Shown: positions 8,039-15,077 of the stretch, in pieces
How positions within the stretch are numbered: position 1 is the first letter of the stretch
Layout of the letters: every line of letters starts with the position of its first letter
NCBI GenBank assembly: GCA_013154005.1
Contig: JAADDK010000029.1
Location: 1-41,569 of the forward strand
DNA: 41,569 bases
Source of the DNA: Methanobacteriota archaeon
GTDB taxonomy: Archaea; Thermoplasmatota; Thermoplasmata; Thermoplasmatales; Aciduliprofundaceae
Reading direction: 5' to 3'
Notes under the pieces: generated by a model
What the model saw: the letters and a program-made list of their open reading frames with translations, nothing else
The model's database searches: none
Told to the model about the DNA's origin: nothing
Made by a program: the position numbers and the translations under genes

Positions 8039-8633
8039 AGGTTTTGCCCTTCACGAAATTCTTTTTCACGTATTCTGTGATTATGTTTCTGTCTCCTTTC
8101 AGGTGCGACTCATACCAGACGGGGATAATTTTCAGTAGAATTTCCCGTATCTTGTCGAGACTTGCCTTCTTTACAAACTCATCGTAAAGTATATACTGGC
8201 TGTAAATTCTCTTCCAGCCGGAGTATTTATCGTATTTCTCACCCTCGGAGAACTCGAAAATCATCTGCAGCTTCTCGCCATCTTCGGTATTATAGTACAG
8301 TATTTTCAGTGAGTCGCCGACCCTGCTGGAATCACGGGTTATGTCTATCAAGCTGATTTCCCAAACCCGTGCAAAGTCAAAGTCCTTCTTCACCACCCAT
8401 TTGTCAGGATACTCCACAAAATGAGAAACCCACTTGTCGTGCGAAGGAATCATTTTAAAATGCACGTTGATTTTGTTGAATTGAATCCATATTCTCCAGA
8501 AATCCTCAATGAGATTTCTGTTCAACTCTATTTTCTTTTCGCTCTCTGTGGAAATGTCCTTTATCACTTCCTCCTTCTTCTTCTCAAGCTCGCTTTCTAA
8601 TTTTTCAAACCAATTATCTTTTGTTGCAGCCAT
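8028..8633 (-). CDS. Unrecognised soluble protein
   Basis: 201 residues, rich in Lys, Glu, Trp and aromatic residues, with no signal peptide or membrane helix. The first 45 residues are a charged helix (LESELEKKKEEVIKDI). The rest alternates strands and helices (WVVKKDFDFARVWEISLIDI, KLQMIFEFSEGEKY) and ends in a helical EYVKKNFVKG. I see no catalytic motif. It has its own promoter: a TATA-like stretch lies about 35 bp before the ATG. Gene reality is supported by length, codon pattern and dense packing. Confidence 0.65.
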   Translation of the reverse strand: MAATKDNWFEKLESELEKKKEEVIKDISTESEKKIELNRNLIEDFWRIWIQFNKINVHFKMIPSHDKWVSHFVEYPDKWVVKKDFDFARVWEISLIDITRDSSRVGDSLKILYYNTEDGEKLQMIFEFSEGEKYDKYSGWKRIYSQYILYDEFVKKASLDKIREILLKIIPVWYESHLKGDRNIITEYVKKNFVKGKTFTD

Positions 8634-8682
8634 GTTAATCCCTCATCGTAATGGGATTTTAAGCATATAAAATTATCGTTGC

Positions 8683-9933
8683 TTATGTTATGTAAAACAG
8701 AAGCACCGGCACGATAATTACAGCCATAAGATGCACGCGCATCACGCCGAGGCGGGGTGGCAGCATACCAATCAAAGTTGCCACTGCAACCACCGCCAGT
8801 CCAAGTGGCCCGGTGAGAAGAAGAACCATAATCAAAAGAGCAACCAAAATACCTCTCGATATCTGCCCGTATCTCATCCTGCCCATCGAGAGAATCCTAC
8901 CAAACATACGTGCTGCCATCAACGTTACTGGAAAAGAGTATGCTGCGGAGATAAAAGCCGCACCAAGAAGCAGAAAGAAAATATCTGATATATGTCCAGA
9001 CACGGGTGGAGGTAAAGTAATCATAGACCCTATAACTCCCACAGCCTCGCTTCTCGGATGGGCGATAATGAACAGCGCCGCGAGATTCAGCAGCGCGTTG
9101 GCAGTATTCACACTGCCCAATGCCACCACGTAATTCTCAGAATCCTCTTTGAAAAAAGCCCGAGATAGAACCGTTGCGATTCCAGAGCTCACACCGGGCA
9201 GAAATCCCACAAGCGAACCACACAAAGTGCCGAATAGTGATGATTTCAGATGCTCCTTTTTAACTGTTATCCTCTCAAGTTTTTGTTCAGGAATCTTGGA
9301 ATTCAGAGAGGAAAGAAGCACAGGAATGCCAAATAATCCCGTGAAAACTGGAAACAGAAGGGATGTCCCTATATTTACCGGTACAAAGTTGTAATTTTGA
9401 GGCATTCTCATAATTATCATTCCAAAAACACCCGCAACTAAAAACACATACCCCGCATATAACATCCTCTTAAGGGATTTCCGTGATTCCATATAAAACA
9501 TATAAAAAATCAGTGCAACCAAAATGAGGGGAACCACATACTGAAAGCTTGTGTAACTGATTACCGAAAAAAGCAAGAAATACGCCACCACAACAGGCAG
9601 AGAAAACAGCATAGATAGGGCTGAACCCACCGTTGAGAGATATATCCCTCGATACGCGCGTCCCTCCAGAAGAAACCTGTGCATGGGTAGAACGGATAAC
9701 GCGGTATCGCTTTCAGGAGCTCCAAGATAGGTTGACGGAATGAAGTCAAAAAAAGTATGAGCAACCATTGCACCAACAACAAGAGCAGATAAGCACATGG
9801 GATCCATGCCTGTGGAGTACAGATATACAGCCAGAATGGCAATATTATTTACATGTATTCCCGGAGTGAGTCCGGTGAATGTACCGAGCAAAGCCCCTGC
9901 CGTCGCAAACAATAGAAACAGAACGATATCCAC
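8683..9933 (-). CDS. TctA-like (tripartite tricarboxylate transporter, large permease) membrane protein
   Basis: 416 residues with about ten to twelve hydrophobic helices. The TctA/DUF112 hallmarks are present in both halves: GTFTGLTPGIHVNN near residue 17-30 and GSLVGFLPGVSSGIATVLSRAFF in the second half, the repeated G-x3-G-x2-PG loop of this family. In bacteria TctA works with TctB and a periplasmic TctC binding protein to import tricarboxylates; neither is encoded nearby. The archaeal form may act alone with an unknown substrate. The start is GTG, with T-rich TATA-like DNA 20-28 bp upstream, so probably leaderless. Confidence 0.83.
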   Translation of the reverse strand: MDIVLFLLFATAGALLGTFTGLTPGIHVNNIAILAVYLYSTGMDPMCLSALVVGAMVAHTFFDFIPSTYLGAPESDTALSVLPMHRFLLEGRAYRGIYLSTVGSALSMLFSLPVVVAYFLLFSVISYTSFQYVVPLILVALIFYMFYMESRKSLKRMLYAGYVFLVAGVFGMIIMRMPQNYNFVPVNIGTSLLFPVFTGLFGIPVLLSSLNSKIPEQKLERITVKKEHLKSSLFGTLCGSLVGFLPGVSSGIATVLSRAFFKEDSENYVVALGSVNTANALLNLAALFIIAHPRSEAVGVIGSMITLPPPVSGHISDIFFLLLGAAFISAAYSFPVTLMAARMFGRILSMGRMRYGQISRGILVALLIMVLLLTGPLGLAVVAVATLIGMLPPRLGVMRVHLMAVIIVPVLLFYIT

Positions 9934-9986
9934 TCTGGTGCATATTCAAACAGATAAAAAATTTTGTGTTGGAAAAAATAGAAGAT

Positions 9987-10256
9987 TTAGAGGTACTTAA
10001 TTTTTCCAGATGGCCTGAACGTGAACTTCTTCTTCTCAGGCACATGGATTATTGCCTTGGTTCTGGGATTTCTTGCCTTTCTTGCCTTCTGCACTCTGCG
10101 CTCGAAGATTCCAAAGCCGACGAGGTTTACCTTATTTCCCTTGTTTACCTCATCAACGACTTCCTCAACGAACGCCTTTATCACTGCTTTTGCCTGCTTC
10201 TGGCTCACACCAGCTTTTTTCGCCACATTTTTTGCTATTTCACTAATTCCTACCAT
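9987..10256 (-). CDS. HU-family DNA-binding protein (bacterial-type archaeal chromatin protein)
   Basis: 89 residues, typical HU length. It has the N-terminal two-helix part (AKKAGVSQKQAKAVIKAF), the saddle strand VNLVGFGIFERR, and the arm with RKARNPRTKAII.VPEKKKFTFRPSGKIK, in which the conserved Arg-Asn-Pro inserts between bases. Thermoplasmata lack eukaryote-like histones and use such a protein (HTa in Thermoplasma) to compact DNA. It is a single gene with a strong promoter and a GGGGTGA ribosome site seven bases before the ATG. Confidence 0.95.
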   Translation of the reverse strand: MVGISEIAKNVAKKAGVSQKQAKAVIKAFVEEVVDEVNKGNKVNLVGFGIFERRVQKARKARNPRTKAIIHVPEKKKFTFRPSGKIKYL

Positions 10257-10262
10257 TTCTTT

Positions 10263-10300
10263 TCACCCCAATTGGGTATGGGGATTGTAGTATATATATT
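10263..10300 (-). promoter_or_regulatory. Promoter and ribosome binding site of the HU gene
   Basis: On the minus strand AATATATATA (10291-10300) is a strong TATA-like box. It would place transcription start near 10269, giving a short leader that contains GGGGTGA (10263-10269). This is consistent with high expression of a chromatin protein. Confidence 0.55.
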
Positions 10301-10423
10301 TTTTTGTCCAAATTGCATGGAAACTGCGGTGAGGATTTATTTATAAAACTAACTCAAAATAATTCTTCTGGTATTTTTGCGCATTTGAGGAAATCATTTA
10401 AATAGTTTTCCACATGAACATCC

Positions 10424-10732
10424 GTGCGAAGAATAGAGAAAAAGAGACAGGCCAGAAAAATTGCCGGCGAAAGGATAGATATACTTTTTGCTCTTGCGGA
10501 AGAGATGGCAAAAAAAGGAGATTTCCATAAAGCAAACAGATATGCAGCACTTATTTTAAAAATTTCCAGAAAGTACAATATTAGACTGAACAGGGAAAGG
10601 AAAATGAGAATCTGCAAGAAATGTGGAGCATTTCTATATCCCGGAAAAACCGCAACAGTCCGCCTGAAACGAGGTAAACTGATAATAAAATGCCATAATT
10701 GTGGAAGCTATAAAAGATACCCTTTTCATTAA
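10424..10732 (+). CDS. rnp4: RNase P protein component 4 (Rpp21/Rpr2)
   Basis: 102 residues. This protein pairs with Rpp29 on the specificity domain of archaeal RNase P RNA and helps 5' maturation of tRNA. The N-terminal helices are basic (MRRIEKKRQARKIAGERI). The zinc ribbon is CKKCG (about residue 64) and CHNCG (about 89), and it ends in YKRYPFH. The start is GTG, since no in-frame ATG lies upstream; TTTAAATA sits about 20-27 bp before it, so the message may be nearly leaderless. Its TAA shares the palindrome TTAA with the stop of the convergent gene. Confidence 0.92.
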   Translation: MRRIEKKRQARKIAGERIDILFALAEEMAKKGDFHKANRYAALILKISRKYNIRLNRERKMRICKKCGAFLYPGKTATVRLKRGKLIIKCHNCGSYKRYPFH

Positions 10733-10956
10733 TCTCTGATTGTCTCTATCTGGAACAGGATATGGTAGCCCTTAAGCGTGGCGTGGATTTTATCGGCAAA
10801 CCATATGGCGTCTTCCACATCCGCACCATCGTCCCACTCATAAACCATATCATACGCTCCAGTTATGGGCTTAAATCCCAGAGACTGCAATCTTGCCACA
10901 ACCTCGCTTGGCTGGGCACCTTCGCTATTGAATGTCACTTTGAGGTAGGTTCTCAT
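10729..10956 (-). CDS. Small ferredoxin-fold-like protein, unknown
   Basis: 75 residues from the ATG at 10956, which lies six bases after AGGTG, the spacing used throughout this genome. Two in-frame alternatives lie just upstream. The pattern strand-helix-strand (TYLKVTF, PSEVVARLQSLG, AYDMVYEWDD) then helix and a closing strand (YHILFQIETIRD) suggests an ACT/ferredoxin-like fold of the kind found in small effector-binding proteins. That assignment is a structural guess. A TATA-like ATATATAT lies upstream around 10981-10990. Confidence 0.6.
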   Translation of the reverse strand: MRTYLKVTFNSEGAQPSEVVARLQSLGFKPITGAYDMVYEWDDGADVEDAIWFADKIHATLKGYHILFQIETIRD

Positions 10957-11248
10957 CATCAGCACCTAAATGCCTCACAGATATATATGTTTTTCCACAA
11001 TCCGCACCATCATACATCCAACAGATGCTGAGCGTTTGCGCATAATGAGCACATAAATTTAACATGCCAGCGATTTGTTTCCTCATACTCATGCAAACAA
11101 AACTCATCCAAAAACAAATTTATAATTTATGTTTCTTTTAAAATTAGACATTATTAAATTTTAATATTGAGAACCTCCCAGCAAAAAACGGCGAAAATAA
11201 GCGAATACCTTAAATATGGGTAAATCAATGTAATATGCAGTGGTAATT

Positions 11249-13720
11249 ATGTCGAAAGAAAATCGATTATGGGTGGGAAGATATAGTTCAGAGAACCTTG
11301 TAGGGAGAGAAAGCTTTATAAATGGCACAAACAAACCGTACAGAAACTTTACAAGGAAAAAAGGACCCAAGGGCAGAAAAGGGCTCGTGATTCTTCTGGT
11401 GATTGGCTTTATGATGGCCTCGCTGGTGGTAATCACATACAAATCGCCGGATATAGCCCCGAACGGATTCATTCTGGGCGAACCAGTACCATATGAAAAA
11501 AGTTATTCGCCCTCGCTAATTGCACATCACACGTTTCTGGGATATGCGAAGAGTTCACAGAAAATAGGGCTTGTTATAGGATTCAAGTGGAGAAATTCCA
11601 CAGAACTCAATGTAACTCTCAGAGCCATTAACAACCCTAACTCTCCAATGTACAGACATTATCTCACATGGGAGGAGTTTAAAAAGAAATACGCCCCCAG
11701 CAAGGAAGTATATGATGCAATGGTAAACTGGCTTAAAGAAAAGGGTGTGCATATAGAGCACACATGGCCTTTGAGAAACGCCATATCCATAGTGGACACT
11801 GCCGGAAACATAGAAAAAGCATTTGGAACGAAGATTGGTGTGTATGAGGGAGATGGTGTGCACACTCGCAAGTACTTCTACAGTATTACGCAGCCCCTTA
11901 ATATACCCTCCAACGTCATACCCTATATAAGCGGCATAAGCGGCACAAATAATGCACCTAAATATCATCTGAACTTCCATACAAACTCCACAGGCTCAAG
12001 ATTTGTATTTGCTTCAGACCTGCAAAAGATGTATCACATACTTCAACTTTACAATAACTCTGCCACCGCGGCACCCACGAGCTCTCCTATTTTTGCAAAA
12101 GGACTCAGAATAGCCACAGTGCTGTGGGAAGGAAACACTGGTGGATGGAGCGCTTCAGAATCGCCACCTTTTGATCCAGCAAATGTGGAGCATTACTGGC
12201 AACATGTGATACCAAAATGGGAACAAAACGAGGGTGGAATGCCCACGGTGTGGGGCTACGGAACTGAATCCGACTGTGTGGCACCGGGAGCGGACACAGA
12301 CGAAACAGGAGCAAACGTGGAAAATGAGCTTGATCTGGAAATGGTTGGAGTTATGGCTCCAGGGATAGATGTGGTGTGCGTTTACTCAGACTCCTCGCAG
12401 ACCAATTTCCCATCTGACAACTACAACTACATACTCAACTACCTTGCCCACAACTCAACTCTGGTGGCAGTGAGCAACTCCTGGGGCGGTGGAGACACCT
12501 CCGTAGATACCACAACCATGAGCGATGTGCAGGCGCTTAACGCGCTCGGTGTCACGGTGCTCGCTTCCAGCGGTGATGATGGCGACACAACCACTCCTAG
12601 CGAACCGTCCACTGCAGCCCTGGATAACTATGGATTCATAGCGGTAGGTGGCACCACACCAACCCCAAATGGAATAGATGATTCTTCCACCAGCCTGGAT
12701 ACTGACTATTATCAAACAATGGGTAACAACACAAATCTAACTGACCCCAGAAGCAATGAGGTTGTATGGTATGATTCAAGATACACCAACAGCAACGGGG
12801 ATCATTATGGAACGCAGAGCGGAGTAAGCTCCACATACTCAGAGCCTTCCTGGCAGTCAACATACATAGGCACATATAACGGAAGAGTCACCGCAGATAT
12901 ATCTGCAGATGGAAATGCAACAATAATCTATTACACATACTATGATTCCAACTCAGGTACGTTCAGTACAGGATGGTATGGCATCGCAGGAACATCGGTT
13001 GCGTGTCCCGTAACTGCAGGTATGTTAGGTGCCATGGCTGCCTATGCAGGAAGGATGTACGACGGCCAGGGAACTGTAACCAGCGACAACACCATCTACG
13101 GATTCGGATTCTTTGCGCCCACCATATACAAACTCGGACACGACTATTACTCAAACGGTTTGTACTCCTCATCCCCACCGTTCTTTGACGTTACTCAGGG
13201 AAGCACTGCGGGCGGTGGCTCCGCCGCCGTGGGCTGGGATCAGGTATCTGGATGGGGCGTAATAGATGCATGGAATTTCATCCACGACATCGGCCCGTAT
13301 ATGAGCGCGCAGGTTTCTAATATAACGGTTACCGCAGGAAATTCTGGCAGTTACACAATAAGCATCTGGTTCCCGTATGACTGGACCAGCGAGATGGGAC
13401 ACTTCCAGGTGCTGGGATTGCCCGCTGGAGCATCATTTACAACCAATGTTACTTCCGTGCACCCACCCGGAGGTGGAGTGGCATCCCTCGTGAACTTTAC
13501 CATTTCCACCTCCACAACCACCCCGGCAGGCACATATTCTCTAACAATTGTGGCATATACATACAACAGCACCTCAAATCAATGGGGTAACCTATCAGCA
13601 AGCACCGTGGTAACATTAGTAGTGACCTCCGCAGTTCCAGAGATCTCAACAAATGCGCTTCTGCCATTGCTAATCATAACCACGGGTTTGATTGCAGTGT
13701 GGAGAAGAAGAACCTTATAA
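11249..13720 (+). CDS. Sedolisin/kumamolisin-type serine-carboxyl protease (S53), membrane-anchored precursor
   Basis: About 823 residues. Order: a basic cytoplasmic head of ~45 residues, a hydrophobic signal anchor (LVILLVIGFMMASLVVI), a pro-kumamolisin activation domain (HYLTWEEFKKKYAPS to about residue 245), and the protease domain. The catalytic Glu and Asp lie in VENELDLE, the oxyanion Asp in ASSGDDGD, and the Ser in GTSVACP. The calcium segment is DVTQG...GWD..SGWG. An Ig-like beta domain and a VPEI-helix-RRR tail follow. It should cleave proteins outside the cell at low pH. ATG 11249 is preferred; a GTG nine bases upstream is in frame. TTAAATA (near 11210) is the likely TATA box. A paralogue lies at 1-699. 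The last six bases overlap the next gene. Confidence 0.93.
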   Translation: MSKENRLWVGRYSSENLVGRESFINGTNKPYRNFTRKKGPKGRKGLVILLVIGFMMASLVVITYKSPDIAPNGFILGEPVPYEKSYSPSLIAHHTFLGYAKSSQKIGLVIGFKWRNSTELNVTLRAINNPNSPMYRHYLTWEEFKKKYAPSKEVYDAMVNWLKEKGVHIEHTWPLRNAISIVDTAGNIEKAFGTKIGVYEGDGVHTRKYFYSITQPLNIPSNVIPYISGISGTNNAPKYHLNFHTNSTGSRFVFASDLQKMYHILQLYNNSATAAPTSSPIFAKGLRIATVLWEGNTGGWSASESPPFDPANVEHYWQHVIPKWEQNEGGMPTVWGYGTESDCVAPGADTDETGANVENELDLEMVGVMAPGIDVVCVYSDSSQTNFPSDNYNYILNYLAHNSTLVAVSNSWGGGDTSVDTTTMSDVQALNALGVTVLASSGDDGDTTTPSEPSTAALDNYGFIAVGGTTPTPNGIDDSSTSLDTDYYQTMGNNTNLTDPRSNEVVWYDSRYTNSNGDHYGTQSGVSSTYSEPSWQSTYIGTYNGRVTADISADGNATIIYYTYYDSNSGTFSTGWYGIAGTSVACPVTAGMLGAMAAYAGRMYDGQGTVTSDNTIYGFGFFAPTIYKLGHDYYSNGLYSSSPPFFDVTQGSTAGGGSAAVGWDQVSGWGVIDAWNFIHDIGPYMSAQVSNITVTAGNSGSYTISIWFPYDWTSEMGHFQVLGLPAGASFTTNVTSVHPPGGGVASLVNFTISTSTTTPAGTYSLTIVAYTYNSTSNQWGNLSASTVVTLVVTSAVPEISTNALLPLLIITTGLIAVWRRRTL

Positions 13721-14983
13721 TTTTTTAAACATTTTTTCCACTATTTTATATCCAATGATTATCATGATTATTATTCCGGCCAGAAATCCCCAGAAATATA
13801 GGCTGAGTGTCACATATCGTGAGAACAAAGGCGCCTCGTAGCCTATTGAAAAAGAAAGCGCTCCGCATATCACCAGAAGTCCAATATCTTCAAAGGTTTT
13901 TTCACCGGAGAGAGGGATATAAAAGAACACTATGCCCGCCGCTATAAACAACATATACATCAAAAAAATAGTTGTCCCCTGCGGTAAAAAACTCAATGCT
14001 CCAAAAATTGCCGCTGTAAAAAAGAAGCTTTTAAAATCCCGATATGTATTTTGTTTGTTATGGCTCAGAATATTCACTAAATCCATAGTCTCTCTCCTGT
14101 AATTTAAAATTCCAAATACAAAGAAAGAAGCCGAAAATACGCCCATTAATCCAAGGATTAGAACTATTAAATTCAATCTTCCGGGCACAAGCTCCCAGTT
14201 CAGAGTGTACTGAGAAACTCCAAATCCAATCAGATAAATCGCACTCATAGATACGGCCCTTGAAAGCAGGCGGGAGCCAAAAAACCATCTAATCTTTCCG
14301 CGATATTCAATAACACAGGATACAAAAATAAAAAGCCCAGCAAGGAAAAGGTATCTCAATATCAAAACCCAGTAATAAAAATTTGAATACCATATATCGT
14401 CTGCTCCTTCAGTAAACACTCTGAAAATAAGAGATGCCTCAGGAATGCTGATAAATATGACTGAAAGATAAAGCAAAAAAACCAGGACAGAAGAAACAAG
14501 GATTCGAAAGCTCCCGTTTTTCAATTTAATTTTATACGTTAAATAAATCCATATGCCACCGAACAGCAAGAGAAACTCTATCTGAAATCCATGACTCGGT
14601 ATCTCCACATATTTCTGGAAAAAGCTAAACGCAATGGTGGTCCAGTTGTTTAATGTGGGATAATCATAACCCACCGTACGGCCAAAAATATAATGATCCA
14701 CCAGAGGAGGTAGAAGAATAACAGGTGTAAATAATGCAAATCCCGCAAGAATTCTGTTTATTCTCTCCCGGGTCACTATTTTTATCACCAGAAGCACAAA
14801 AGAAAATATAAAAATAAAATAAAAAACTCCGTGAAAGTAGATTGCAGGATCAAGTTTATAATGATAAATGAGACTCTCACACCAGTGCCTTAATGCAGCC
14901 ACAAAAGTTATTTCAAGTAACCATACCCAGAGAGGCACTGGATGACTTTCAATTCTCTGAAGAAACTTAGAAATCACATTCAT
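13715..14983 (-). CDS. Unrecognised polytopic membrane protein
   Basis: 422 residues with roughly eleven hydrophobic helices spread along the whole chain. An early loop holds HPVPLWVWLLEI, a possibly functional re-entrant PPLVDHYIFGRTVGYDYP segment lies near residue 110, and short basic cytoplasmic loops follow the positive-inside rule. I see no binding-cassette, transporter or glycosyltransferase signature. A DUF63-like or prenyltransferase-like archaeal membrane protein is possible but unproven. TTTTATATC is centred about 28 bp before the ATG, so leaderless. It converges on the sedolisin gene with a six-base overlap. Confidence 0.72.
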   Translation of the reverse strand: MNVISKFLQRIESHPVPLWVWLLEITFVAALRHWCESLIYHYKLDPAIYFHGVFYFIFIFSFVLLVIKIVTRERINRILAGFALFTPVILLPPLVDHYIFGRTVGYDYPTLNNWTTIAFSFFQKYVEIPSHGFQIEFLLLFGGIWIYLTYKIKLKNGSFRILVSSVLVFLLYLSVIFISIPEASLIFRVFTEGADDIWYSNFYYWVLILRYLFLAGLFIFVSCVIEYRGKIRWFFGSRLLSRAVSMSAIYLIGFGVSQYTLNWELVPGRLNLIVLILGLMGVFSASFFVFGILNYRRETMDLVNILSHNKQNTYRDFKSFFFTAAIFGALSFLPQGTTIFLMYMLFIAAGIVFFYIPLSGEKTFEDIGLLVICGALSFSIGYEAPLFSRYVTLSLYFWGFLAGIIIMIIIGYKIVEKMFKKL

Positions 14984-15077
14984 TGGGTATATAATGGTAG
15001 ATTAAGATATAAAAGTTTCATATCTTCATCACACATTCAGCAAAAACATTTTAAAATAGAGCGCACTTCAAGAGCCC

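Noticed and set aside
10966-11240. A ~275-base gap before the sedolisin that might hold an RNA gene.
   Set aside because: It is AT-rich with promoter-like boxes for both flanking genes; no tRNA arms, conserved box or reading frame of note was seen.
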